Positions 35,238 through 43,773 of a stretch of 64,000 nucleotides of DNA are shown piece after piece. The stretch is from Flavobacterium sp. ASW18X (lineage in GTDB: Bacteria > Bacteroidota > Bacteroidia > Flavobacteriales > Flavobacteriaceae), in contig NZ_SWKK01000003.1 of NCBI RefSeq assembly GCF_005144745.1, positions 1-64,000 on the forward strand, written 5' to 3'. The number at the start of each line of letters is the position of its first letter. The stretch's first letter is position 1. The notes beneath the pieces are model-generated. The model saw nothing but the letters and a program-made list of their open reading frames with translations, was not told where the DNA came from and did not search any database. A program made the position numbers and the translations under genes.

Positions 35238-38200
35238 ATGAGAGCTAAGTTACACCTTGTTTTATCAATTTCCATATTTTTTATCAGCTTTTATAGTTGG
35301 TCCCAAGCGGATTATTGGAAACCTATTGTATCTCAGACTGCTACAACAATAGCAGGCAAGAACAATTCATCAGAATTTTACCAATTAGAAGAATCTAAGT
35401 TCCGTACATTGATAGGTAAGGCCAAGCTAGGGAAAGCTTTTGTGTATTTGCCTGTAAAAAATAAAGGATTAGTGCCTTTTAAGGTAAGAGAAACTGGGAT
35501 TTTACATCCAGATTTGGCAAAGAAATATCCAGAAATACAATCATTTACTGCGGAAAGTTTAGACAAATTGTACCGAGCAAAAATAAGTGTAACTCCCCTC
35601 GCAGTAGATGCTACAGTACTTGATGTTACAGGTGGTGAGGTGCAAATTTTAGCAAAAGATAAAGCTCAGGATACGTTATATCATGTGCATGATAGAAATA
35701 CAGAATCACGGCAAATCCAAAATTTTATTTGTAAAACGCCATACGAATTTGGTAAAGCATTGGTTACTAGCAATTGGTCTAAAAATTTAGTGCAAGACCA
35801 AACGCTGCGTAAATTTAGAATAGCGGTTTCTGCTACTGGGGAATACACCGCAAAATTTGGTGGTACAAAGGCTGGGGCTTTAGCGGCTATTAATGCGACG
35901 CTTACTAGGATTAATATGGTTTTTGAGCGAGACTTGGCTATCACGCTAGAACTAATCTCTAATAACGATGCAATTATTTATACAGATAAGGATACGGACC
36001 CATATGGTAGTAGTTTAAATTCTGAAGTACAAAGTACAATCAATGCTGTAATTGGTGCGGCAAATTATGATGTTGGGCACTTGTTTCATGTTGCCAATGA
36101 TAACGGCAATGCAGGGTCTATTGGTTCGGTTTGTAAGGATGCAAGTAAAGGGAGCGCCTTTTCTGCAGCACAAGAGCCGTCTGGGGATGCGTTCGATTTG
36201 GATTATGTAGCGCACGAACTAGGCCATCAATTTGGTGCAAATCACACATGGTCTTTTGAGACCGAAGGGACAGGGGTGCAAATGGAACCTGCTAGTGGTA
36301 CTACAATAATGGGGTATGCAGGTATAGTGGAAGGAAATAATGTAGCAGAAAGCGGAAGTGATTATTTTCATCATGCAAGTATTGCTCAAATTACAGACTT
36401 TATTGCTACTACTAGTTGTGCAGAAGAAGTGGTTCTAGCGAATCAGGCGCCTGTAATTGCATCGCAAACCGATTACATAATCCCCAAGGGAACTGCCTTT
36501 GCGCTTACAGCATCTGCTACAGATGCAGATGGAGACATGCTAACCTATGCCTGGGAGCAAATAGATAATGGAGTAGTAACTACAGAAACCTTTGGTCCAG
36601 AAAATTCTTCTGGTGCTAATTTTAGGTCTGTTCCTCCAACAGCTAGTCCAACAAGGTATTTTCCCAGACTTTCTAGGGTGGCGAGAAATCTATTAACCCA
36701 GACCTTACCCACTAAAGATTCTATCTGGGAAACCGTCTCTACTGTAGAGCGGAATTTAAAATTTGCGGTTACCGTAAGGGATAACAATCCTAATGGAGGT
36801 CAAATAGCAGCAGATACGGTAGCTGTAAGCGTGGTAAATGGTGCAGGGCCTTTTAAGGTCACCTCCCAGATGTTACAAGAAACCTACCAGGCGGGGAGTG
36901 TGCAAACTATTTCTTGGGATGTTGCTAATACCAATGTAGCGCCAATCAACGCAGAAGAAGTAGCTATTTACTTTTCTGATAATGGAGGCTTATCTTATGA
37001 CCATTTATTAGTGTCTGGAGTGCCTAATACAGGTACAGCTAAAGTGCAGATGCCAGGGGTCAACACTACAAACGGACGGGTGATGGTAAAAGGGGTAAAT
37101 ACCATATTTTTTGCCGTTAATAAAGCGCCGATTACTGTGACATCCACAGATGTTGTCCTAAATTTTGATGCTTTAAATTATGAGGTTTGCAAGCCAAATT
37201 CTTTAGTGATTCCTTTTGTGTATGAAGCTTACAACGGTTTTGCAGAAACAGCTACATTGAGTATTAATGGTCCGGCTGGGGTAACTGCTGTATTTTCTGA
37301 GCCTACAGTTACCGCTAATAATACCCCAGTAACAGTAACTTTAGATAATCTGGCAAGCGTACCAGCGGGTTACCACAATGTTGAGATTGTGGCTACAGCC
37401 AATAGTATAACAACATCAGTAGTGGTTACAGTTTTGGTATTGGATGATGCATTTACTGGAATTTCACCGGTTTTTCCTGCGGATGAAGCGGCAGGCATTA
37501 CGTTAAGCCCAACATTAGAATGGACCGGTACGGCCAACCATCAGTCCTATGATGTAGAAGTGGCTACGGATGCTATGTTTACAAACATCATTTCGTTAGG
37601 TACAGTCAATTTCAATAGTTACAAGCTTACTAGCTTACTGCCAGAAACTACATATTTCTGGCGCATTAAGCCAAAAAATGAATGTGGTGAAGGGGTTTTT
37701 GGCGCGGTACATCAATTTACGACTTCTATAGTAGACTGTGATACTTTTGATGCCGATTTCTTACCCTTAGAAATACCGTCAGAAAATGCGGTGACTGTTA
37801 GCTCTAAAATAGCTTTTTTTCAAGATGTTAAGGTGGCAGATTTAAAAGTAGCGGTAGAATTATCACATACGTTTTTAGAAGATTTAACCTTACGCTTAAT
37901 TTCACCTAACGGTACAAGCGTTGTTTTGGTATCCAAAGCATGCGGCAGTAGCAATAATATTGTGGCGGTTTTTGAAGATGGTGGTGACCCCGTTAGTTGC
38001 GGAAACAATCCTGCTATCAGTGGTAATTTACAACCTTTTGGATCTTTAGCTTCTTTTAATGGAGAGTCTTTGCTAGGAGAATGGACATTGCAAATAGAGG
38101 ATGCGGCGGCATCTGATGGTGGTGAACTGGTGGCTTTTTCTTTGGAAGTTTGTGTAGAAGGTATTTTTAGGCCAGATGAAGATGGGGACGGTGTGTTTGA

Positions 38201-38993
38201 TGATGGGGACGATTTGTGTTTGGGTACGCCAAAAGGAACACCGGTAAATACTAGTGGTTGTGCTATAAATCAGTTTGCGGCCAATAATTTTACCGTGGCA
38301 ATCGCTAGCGAAACTTGTATTAATGCAGAAGATGGAATGGTTTCTGTGACTGCTGCGGATACAACGTTGAATTATACAGCGACGATTACTGGTGGGGCTA
38401 ATAATTTGATACAAGATTTTACGGAAGAAGTTAGTTTTGAAGGGCTTTCGTCAGGAACCTATCAACTTTGTATAGTAGGTACAAATGGTACCGTGAATTA
38501 TACTGAAAAGTGTTTTGAAGTTGTGGTAACGGAGCCAGAATTATTAGAGGTTTTAACTAGTGAATTGCAACAAGGTACGCTCTTAGAATTGCAGTTGTCT
38601 GGTGCCAATTTTTATACCATAGAGCTAAACGGGGTTCTTTATCAGACGGATAATTCAATTTATCAATTGCCTTTAGTGAATGGAAAGAATGATATAAAAG
38701 TGAGTACGCTACAAGAATGTCAAGGGGTGTATAAAGAAACAGTTTTTGTAGCAACAACAACCAATGTAGTGCCTAACCCGGTTCGGAGCCAAGCTCAAGT
38801 ATGGGTCGGTTTTCCAGCAAAACAGGTGTCCCTGCAGTTGTTTGCTATGGATGGCACGTTACTTTGGGTTAGAAATAAAACTTTAGAAAACAGATTTGCA
38901 ACCCTAGAGATGGATGGCCTTGCAAATGGTGTGTATCTTTTAAAGATTGTTGGGAATGGAAATTCAAAAACAGTTAAAGTGGTGAAGCGATGA
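35238..38993 (+). CDS. T9SS-secreted reprolysin-like (M12B-type) zinc metallopeptidase
   Basis: Exported protease of 1251 residues. Order: signal peptide (about 1-24), a propeptide, and the peptidase domain with the zinc site HELGHQFGANHTW (H326, H330, H336). An Ig/cadherin-like stretch, Fn3-like domains (one near 750-830) and a proprotein-convertase P-domain (about 835-975) follow. A Ca-binding-like DEDGDGVFDDGDDLC loop (about 980-995), two small beta domains and a type A T9SS sorting domain (about 1178-1251, VPNPVRSQAQVW) end the protein. It is probably released or anchored at the cell surface. The region from the DxDGDG loop to the C-terminus is paralogous to the end of the M4 peptidase at 54080-58057. 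Its stop overlaps the next gene by ATGA. Confidence 0.9.
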   Translation: MRAKLHLVLSISIFFISFYSWSQADYWKPIVSQTATTIAGKNNSSEFYQLEESKFRTLIGKAKLGKAFVYLPVKNKGLVPFKVRETGILHPDLAKKYPEIQSFTAESLDKLYRAKISVTPLAVDATVLDVTGGEVQILAKDKAQDTLYHVHDRNTESRQIQNFICKTPYEFGKALVTSNWSKNLVQDQTLRKFRIAVSATGEYTAKFGGTKAGALAAINATLTRINMVFERDLAITLELISNNDAIIYTDKDTDPYGSSLNSEVQSTINAVIGAANYDVGHLFHVANDNGNAGSIGSVCKDASKGSAFSAAQEPSGDAFDLDYVAHELGHQFGANHTWSFETEGTGVQMEPASGTTIMGYAGIVEGNNVAESGSDYFHHASIAQITDFIATTSCAEEVVLANQAPVIASQTDYIIPKGTAFALTASATDADGDMLTYAWEQIDNGVVTTETFGPENSSGANFRSVPPTASPTRYFPRLSRVARNLLTQTLPTKDSIWETVSTVERNLKFAVTVRDNNPNGGQIAADTVAVSVVNGAGPFKVTSQMLQETYQAGSVQTISWDVANTNVAPINAEEVAIYFSDNGGLSYDHLLVSGVPNTGTAKVQMPGVNTTNGRVMVKGVNTIFFAVNKAPITVTSTDVVLNFDALNYEVCKPNSLVIPFVYEAYNGFAETATLSINGPAGVTAVFSEPTVTANNTPVTVTLDNLASVPAGYHNVEIVATANSITTSVVVTVLVLDDAFTGISPVFPADEAAGITLSPTLEWTGTANHQSYDVEVATDAMFTNIISLGTVNFNSYKLTSLLPETTYFWRIKPKNECGEGVFGAVHQFTTSIVDCDTFDADFLPLEIPSENAVTVSSKIAFFQDVKVADLKVAVELSHTFLEDLTLRLISPNGTSVVLVSKACGSSNNIVAVFEDGGDPVSCGNNPAISGNLQPFGSLASFNGESLLGEWTLQIEDAAASDGGELVAFSLEVCVEGIFRPDEDGDGVFDDGDDLCLGTPKGTPVNTSGCAINQFAANNFTVAIASETCINAEDGMVSVTAADTTLNYTATITGGANNLIQDFTEEVSFEGLSSGTYQLCIVGTNGTVNYTEKCFEVVVTEPELLEVLTSELQQGTLLELQLSGANFYTIELNGVLYQTDNSIYQLPLVNGKNDIKVSTLQECQGVYKETVFVATTTNVVPNPVRSQAQVWVGFPAKQVSLQLFAMDGTLLWVRNKTLENRFATLEMDGLANGVYLLKIVGNGNSKTVKVVKR

Positions 38994-39685
38994 TGAGACT
39001 GCAACAACTTTTAGCGCTACTATTGTTCTTAATTGTGTTTGCATGTGGTAAAAAGGACGATGGACCACCGCCTGCACCAGAAGAAGCTTTATTAGTTTTT
39101 CCAGATAAAGATGCGGAATGTACTACGGGAGTCTCTTTAAATGCAACTCAAAGTCAAGTGCGTTTTGAGTGGCAACCCAGCGCTAATACGGATTTATATA
39201 CGTTAACAATTATAAATTTAAACACCAATACGCCACAAGCATTCAATACTATGAATACAAGCCTTAGTGTGGCAATAGATAAGGGAGCTCCTTATTCTTG
39301 GTCTGTATTGTCTTCTTCTAATGATTCTAACGAAACAGCTACTAGTGATAATTGGCTCTTTTACAATGCAGGGGCGCAAACCACTTATGCTCCTTTTCCT
39401 GCACAAGTAATAGCTCCTATCTCTGGGAGTACGATACAATTGAATGACGCTGGCGAAGTTTCTTTAAAATGGTACGGCTCTGATGTGGAAGAAGATATAG
39501 AAAATTATAAAGTGTATTTTTCTACGGAAAATCCACCTCTAGAACTAGTAGCCACTTTAGATGCAACGGTAATGGAAACCGTAGTTGATGCAGAAGAGAA
39601 TACTATTTACTTTTGGCGAGTTATTACTACGGATAGTGAAGGTAATACTTCGGATTCTGGAGTGCTAGACTTTAAAGTGTTCTGA
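38990..39685 (+). CDS. Fn3-like lipoprotein paired with the M12B-like peptidase
   Basis: Lipoprotein of 231 residues. The signal ends in FLIVFAC (lipidated C19) followed by GKKDD, which resembles the Lys-acidic lipoprotein export signal that sends Bacteroidota lipoproteins to the cell surface. Two beta-rich domains resembling Fn3 or Ig follow, around 35-125 and 140-231, joined by AGAQTTYAPFPAQVIAPISGSTI. The protein is paralogous along its length to the lipoprotein at 58054-58767. Both start inside the stop codon of a T9SS metallopeptidase gene (ATGA). The function is unknown; a role in anchoring, export or control of the protease is inference. Confidence 0.85.
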   Translation: MMRLQQLLALLLFLIVFACGKKDDGPPPAPEEALLVFPDKDAECTTGVSLNATQSQVRFEWQPSANTDLYTLTIINLNTNTPQAFNTMNTSLSVAIDKGAPYSWSVLSSSNDSNETATSDNWLFYNAGAQTTYAPFPAQVIAPISGSTIQLNDAGEVSLKWYGSDVEEDIENYKVYFSTENPPLELVATLDATVMETVVDAEENTIYFWRVITTDSEGNTSDSGVLDFKVF

Positions 39686-40315
39686 TTAAGTGTTATTGAA
39701 CAGATTCATTGTGTTTTTGGGGCCAGCAAAGACAAAAGAACGTATTAAGTCTGTAGATTTTTGCAAGCGTTCTATCAAAGCACTTTCTTCTTGGGCGCTC
39801 CATTTGCCTAAAACAAATTCTACTTGTTTACCTTTGCCAAAATTAGCGCCAACACCAAATCTAAACCTATGGTAAGTGCTGGTTTGTAGTACATTTTGTA
39901 TGTCTTTTAAGCCATTATGCCCGCCATCACTGCCTTTGCCTTTTAAACGGATGGTGCCAAAATCTAGATGAATATCATCGGTTATAATTAATACGTTGTT
40001 AAGCGGTATTTTTTCTTGATCCATCCAGTACTTAACAGCTTTGCCACTAAGATTCATGTAAGTAGATGGTTTTAAGCAGATGACTGTTTTACCTTTGTGA
40101 GTAAAAGTGGCGACACTGCCAAGCTTGGCACTTTCAAATGTAAATTGTTCTTCTTCGGCTAAAGCATCAAGTACTTTAAATCCAATATTGTGTCGCGTAT
40201 TAGCATATTCTGCACCAATATTTCCTAAACCTACAATCAAGAATTTTTTCATGGGGTTTGTTTCTGTAATTTGTATAGAAACTTCTTTTTTTTGTTTAAA
40301 AAACCATTTCAGCAT
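39686..40315 (-). CDS. pth: Peptidyl-tRNA hydrolase
   Basis: Releases tRNA from prematurely dropped peptidyl-tRNAs. Family motifs are FLIVGLGNIGAEYANTRHNIGFKVLD (substrate Asn and catalytic His), CLKPSTYMNLSGKAV and DDIHLDFGTIRLKGKGSDGGHNGLKDI. ATG 40315 gives 209 residues with a Lys-rich N-terminal tail of 21 residues; an internal ATG at 40252 begins exactly at MKKFLIVGLG and may be the real start. Many Flavobacteria are annotated with the tail. It converges with the lipoprotein gene with no base between the stops, and follows rplY after a terminator hairpin. Confidence 0.95.
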   Translation of the reverse strand: MLKWFFKQKKEVSIQITETNPMKKFLIVGLGNIGAEYANTRHNIGFKVLDALAEEEQFTFESAKLGSVATFTHKGKTVICLKPSTYMNLSGKAVKYWMDQEKIPLNNVLIITDDIHLDFGTIRLKGKGSDGGHNGLKDIQNVLQTSTYHRFRFGVGANFGKGKQVEFVLGKWSAQEESALIERLQKSTDLIRSFVFAGPKNTMNLFNNT

Positions 40316-40331
40316 GGCTTAAAAATACAAA

Positions 40332-40359
40332 AGCATCCTTTTCTTAAGAAAAGGATGCT
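40332..40359 (-). terminator. Terminator between rplY and pth
   Basis: Perfect 28-base palindrome AGCATCCTTTTCTT / AAGAAAAGGATGCT, 22 bases after the rplY stop, followed on the minus strand by TTTGTATTTTT. It would limit readthrough from rplY into pth. Confidence 0.8.
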
Positions 40360-40381
40360 CTTTTTATAAATTTTTAGCGGA

Positions 40382-40990
40382 TTAAGCTTCTGCCGCTTCA
40401 CCACCTTCTTCGTCTTCTTCGTCTTCGTCAGAACCAACAGCAGCGTTTCTAGAGGCCTTAACCTGTACCACGGTAATGTTGTCTGGCTGCATAATAGTAT
40501 ACTCATCTACTCTTAGGCTTTCTACAGCAACTTTACCACCAATTTTAAGTTTAGAGATATCTACAACAATCTCGTCTGGTAATAAGTTAGGTAATGCTTT
40601 AACCGAAAGCTTGCGGTTTCTGAATAACAATCTACCACCGTTTCTAACACCTGGAGAGTTCCCCTCTAAACGAACAGGAATATTCATAGTCACAGGCTTG
40701 TCATCAAACAACTGGAAGAAGTCTATGTGTAAGATACTATCTGTTACTGGGTGAAATTGGATGTCTTGCAACACAGCGTTGATAGACTGTCCATTTTCTA
40801 ACTCAATTACAGCGGTATACGCGTTAGGAGTGTAGACTAAATCTCTGAACGATAGCTCTTCTGCTGAAAAGTGTATCGGTGATTCCCCTCCGTATATAAC
40901 GCAAGGGACCTTTCCAGCATTACGTAAGGCCTTAGTTGCTACTTTGCCCACGCTTTCTCTTTGGGATCCTTTGATAGTAATCGATTTCAT
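40382..40990 (-). CDS. rplY: 50S ribosomal protein L25/general stress protein Ctc
   Basis: Binds 5S rRNA in the large ribosomal subunit. The 202-residue protein is the long Ctc type: an N-terminal L25 domain ([34 protein letters not shown]) and a TL5/Ctc C-terminal beta domain ([21 protein letters not shown]). An acidic tail, [16 protein letters not shown], ends the protein. It is 20 bases downstream of prs, the usual prs-rplY-pth order of Bacteroidota and other bacteria. Confidence 0.96.
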   Translation of the reverse strand: MKSITIKGSQRESVGKVATKALRNAGKVPCVIYGGESPIHFSAEELSFRDLVYTPNAYTAVIELENGQSINAVLQDIQFHPVTDSILHIDFFQLFDDKPVTMNIPVRLEGNSPGVRNGGRLLFRNRKLSVKALPNLLPDEIVVDISKLKIGGKVAVESLRVDEYTIMQPDNITVVQVKASRNAAVGSDEDEEDEEGGEAAEA

Positions 40991-41010
40991 TTTATCTATT
41001 TATTAAAAAA

Positions 41011-41952
41011 TTACATTAAAAATTTAGAAGATATAGAGGTGTTGTGGTGTACTCTATGCATTACATCTGCAAATAATTTAGCACAACTCAATACTTTTAT
41101 CTTATTAAAATTCTCCTTGGTAGGAATAGAATCTGTGATGATTAATTCCTTTAAAGCAGATTTTTCTATTCTTTCATAAGCATTGCCAGAAAGTAAGCCG
41201 TGTGTAGTAATGGCACGTACACTTAGTGCGCCACGTTCCATCATTAGGTCTGCTGCTTTAGTTAAGGTGCCGGCTGTATCTACCATATCATCTACTAAAA
41301 CCACATTTTTACCTGTTACATCACCAATCAATTCCATTTTAGAAATAATGTTGGCTTTTTCTCGCTGCTTGTAGCAAATAACAACATCACTCTCTAGAGC
41401 TTTAGAATAGGCATAGGCTCTTTTAGAACCACCCATATCTGGCGATGCAATACAAAGGTTATCTAGTTTTAGTTCTTTTAAATAAGGCAAGAACAAAGTG
41501 GAGGCAAACAGATGGTCAACAGGTTTTTCAAAGAAACCTTGTATCTGGTCTGCATGCAAATCCATAGTAATAATCCTTGTGGCACCAGCAGTCTCTAGCA
41601 TTTTAGCCACTAGTTTAGCTGCAATAGGCACTCTAGGCTTATCTTTTCTATCTTGTCTGGCCCAACCAAAATAAGGCATTACCGCAGTAATGTGTCTCGC
41701 AGAAGCACGTTTTGCGGCATCTAACATTAACAACATTTCCATTAAGTTCTCTGGTCCGGGATTGGTAGAACCTATGATAAAGATTCTGGCTCCTCTAACG
41801 GACTCTTCAAAAGAAGGTTGAAACTCTCCATCGCTATACCTAGAGAATTTAATGTTTCCTAGCTCTGCCCCATAGGCAGCTGCGATTTTTTCTCCTAGAG
41901 CGGTACTCTGGGAGCAGGCAAAAATTTTCGGTTCTGGAACTTGATACGGCAT
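41011..41952 (-). CDS. prs: Ribose-phosphate pyrophosphokinase
   Basis: Makes PRPP from ribose 5-phosphate and ATP for nucleotide, His and Trp synthesis. The 313-residue enzyme has ARHITAVMPYFGWARQDRKDKPR (ATP and flexible loop), MDLHADQIQGFF and the PRPP-binding loop VVLVDDMVDTAGTLTKAA. The length is standard for class I. It is first in a prs-rplY operon. Confidence 0.97.
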   Translation of the reverse strand: MPYQVPEPKIFACSQSTALGEKIAAAYGAELGNIKFSRYSDGEFQPSFEESVRGARIFIIGSTNPGPENLMEMLLMLDAAKRASARHITAVMPYFGWARQDRKDKPRVPIAAKLVAKMLETAGATRIITMDLHADQIQGFFEKPVDHLFASTLFLPYLKELKLDNLCIASPDMGGSKRAYAYSKALESDVVICYKQREKANIISKMELIGDVTGKNVVLVDDMVDTAGTLTKAADLMMERGALSVRAITTHGLLSGNAYERIEKSALKELIITDSIPTKENFNKIKVLSCAKLFADVMHRVHHNTSISSKFLM

Positions 41953-42009
41953 TGCTAAAAATTGAAAACAGGCATGTTAACTTAAAAATATGCCTGCTTA
42001 AAATCGCTG

Positions 42010-42017
42010 CAAATTTA
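42010..42017 (-). promoter_or_regulatory. prs promoter, -7 box
   Basis: TAAATTTG on the minus strand, a perfect TAnnTTTG match, 57 bases upstream of the prs ATG. Confidence 0.6.
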
Positions 42018-42054
42018 CACATTAATCTGGGTTGCTAAAGAATAATTATCATTA

Positions 42055-42089
42055 TTTGGTTTTTAAATTGAATTAATTTTATACTTTTG
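42055..42089 (+). promoter_or_regulatory. tRNA-Leu promoter
   Basis: A -33 TTTG at 42055-42058 and a perfect -7 TACTTTTG at 42082-42089, separated by 23 bases, the upper end of the usual Bacteroidota spacing. The tRNA begins 12 bases downstream. Confidence 0.65.
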
Positions 42090-42101
42090 CCATCCGTTTT
42101 A

Positions 42102-42183
42102 GCCTTGGTGGCGGAACTGGTAGACGCGCTGGATTCAAAATCCAGTGTCTTCGGACGTGTGGGTTCGATTCCCACCCAAGGTA
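42102..42183 (+). tRNA. tRNA-Leu (anticodon CAA)
   Basis: A full cloverleaf can be drawn: acceptor GCCTTGG / CCAAGGT (one G-U), anticodon stem CTGGA / TCCAG with loop TTCAAAA (anticodon CAA, reading UUG), a long class II variable arm (TGTCTTCGGACGT), and T arm GTGGG-TTCGATT-CCCAC. Discriminator base A73. CCA is not encoded. The class II arm and anticodon agree on leucine. Confidence 0.96.
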
Positions 42184-42450
42184 CTTAAAGCCTCAAAATC
42201 ATACGATTTTGAGGCTTTTTTGTTGATTTTACTATCTCCCTCTTTCTTCTTTTTTAAATGACTTTAGTAGAGCCTTTAATTGCTGCTAAGGTCCCAAATG
42301 AATCTATATTATTCATGTTGATATTTTAACATGGATAAAATCCAAATAAATGGAATAATACCATAATTTAGCTTCCCCTTTTTTATGCATTCTTCTTTCA
42401 ATTGTTTTGAAATGAAGATTTAATAGGTTGACAGTGGGGAGTTAAAAAGT
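42184..42450. other. Intergenic region between tRNA-Leu and dinB
   Basis: Apart from the tRNA terminator at its start, this 267-base AT-rich stretch shows no gene, repeat or integrase remnant. The dinB promoter should lie in its last 100 bases, but no exact TAnnTTTG match was found. Confidence 0.6.
42187..42222 (+). terminator. Terminator of tRNA-Leu
   Basis: Perfect 14-base stem AAAGCCTCAAAATC / GATTTTGAGGCTTT with loop ATAC, followed by TTTT. It begins 4 bases after the tRNA. Confidence 0.88.
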
Positions 42451-43665
42451 ATGAACAAGACTATTCTACATTTGGATTTAGATACGTTTTATGTGTCTGT
42501 AGAGCGACTCATACAACCAGCGTTAAAGCACCGTCCATTATTGGTTGGCGGCACAAGTGACCGTGGTGTGGTGGCGGCCTGTAGTTATGAAACCCGTGGT
42601 TTTGGGGTGCATTCTGGTATGCCTATGCGTATGGCCAAACAGTTGTGTCCAGAGGCGGTGGTAATTCGGGGCAATGCGGGTACCTACAGCAAGCATTCAG
42701 ATTTGGTTACGGAAATTATTAAAGAGCAGGTACCTGTTTTTGAAAAATCTAGTATAGATGAGTTTTATGCAGATTTAACAGGGATGGACCGTTTTTTTGG
42801 CTCGTACAAATACGCTACGGAGCTGCGTAAAAAAATAATCAAGGAGACGGGTTTACCCATTTCCTTTGGGCTTTCGGTAAATAAAGTGGTCTCTAAAGTT
42901 GCTACCAATGAGGCAAAGCCTAACAATCAAATAAAAATAGATTTTGGGTACGAAAAACCTTTTCTGGCTCCTTTGTCCATTAAAAAAATACCCATGGTGG
43001 GCGATAAAACCTACCAAACCCTACGTAATCTGGGAATACGCCAAGTAAAAACCGTGCAAGAAATGCCCAAAGATGTTATTCACCAAGTGCTGGGTGCCAA
43101 CGGGGTGCTCATTTGGAAAAGGGCACAAGGCATAGATAATACGCCAGTGGTTCCTTTTAACGAGCGTAAATCTATTTCTACGGAGCGCACTTTTGATAAA
43201 GACACGATAGACGTGGTTAAGCTAAAGGGTATTTTAACGGCAATGACAGAGAATTTGGCCTATCAGCTAAGGCGTGGCGAAAAGCTTACCGCTTGTATTA
43301 CGGTAAAAATTCGCTATTCAGATTTTAACACCTATTCCAAGCAAAAACGAATTGCCTACACCAGTGCGGACCATATTTTAATACCTAAGGTGATGGAGTT
43401 GTTTCAATCACTTTACAATAAAAGAATGTTGGTGCGCTTGGTTGGGGTGCGGTTTAGCCATCTGGTATCTGGAAACTACCAGATAAACTTGTTCGAGGAT
43501 ACGGAAGAAACCTTGAATCTATACCAAGCCATGGATAAAGTGCGGCAGCGCTTTGGGGACAGGGCCGTATTGCGAGCGTCTGCTATGGGGGCCAAAACCA
43601 TTGGTAGAATGCAAAACCCATTTAATGGGCAACCACCTGTTGTTTTAGCACACAGAAAACAGTAA
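42451..43665 (+). CDS. dinB: DNA polymerase IV (DinB)
   Basis: Y-family translesion polymerase of 404 residues. The catalytic residues are present: HLDLDTFYVSVE at the start and SSIDEFYADLTG. Finger, palm and little-finger domains follow, and NYQINLFEDT near 342-351 resembles the beta-clamp binding motif. It is therefore an active DinB rather than a catalytically dead ImuB. The next gene, 108 bases downstream on the same strand, is a short second DnaE, a pairing that suggests a DNA damage-inducible mutagenesis unit. No ImuA gene is adjacent and no LexA-type site was recognised. Confidence 0.94.
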   Translation: MNKTILHLDLDTFYVSVERLIQPALKHRPLLVGGTSDRGVVAACSYETRGFGVHSGMPMRMAKQLCPEAVVIRGNAGTYSKHSDLVTEIIKEQVPVFEKSSIDEFYADLTGMDRFFGSYKYATELRKKIIKETGLPISFGLSVNKVVSKVATNEAKPNNQIKIDFGYEKPFLAPLSIKKIPMVGDKTYQTLRNLGIRQVKTVQEMPKDVIHQVLGANGVLIWKRAQGIDNTPVVPFNERKSISTERTFDKDTIDVVKLKGILTAMTENLAYQLRRGEKLTACITVKIRYSDFNTYSKQKRIAYTSADHILIPKVMELFQSLYNKRMLVRLVGVRFSHLVSGNYQINLFEDTEETLNLYQAMDKVRQRFGDRAVLRASAMGAKTIGRMQNPFNGQPPVVLAHRKQ

Positions 43666-43706
43666 AACCTAGTTGCAAGCAGTATCAATTTAAAAAAAAT
43701 GCATGC

Positions 43707-43762
43707 AACAAACAACAAACAACGAACAACGAACAACGAACAACGAACAACGAATAACGAAA
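43707..43762. repeat. Heptanucleotide tandem repeat before dnaE2
   Basis: Eight 7-base units in register: AACAAAC twice, AACGAAC four times, AACGAAT and AACGAAA. The tract ends 11 bases before the GTG start of the second dnaE and covers the expected ribosome binding region. The unit length is not a multiple of three, but the tract is upstream of the coding frame. Confidence 0.9.
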
Positions 43763-43773
43763 AATAAAACACC

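Noticed and set aside
40332-40359. 28-base palindrome as a regulator site
   Set aside because: Its position after the rplY stop and the flanking T-rich sequence fit a terminator better.
42102-42183. tRNA-Leu as an integration site of a genomic island
   Set aside because: No integrase gene and no repeated tRNA 3' end were found downstream; the next genes look ordinary.
42451-43665. Y-family gene as ImuB
   Set aside because: The catalytic Asp and Glu residues are intact, so it is a DinB-type polymerase.
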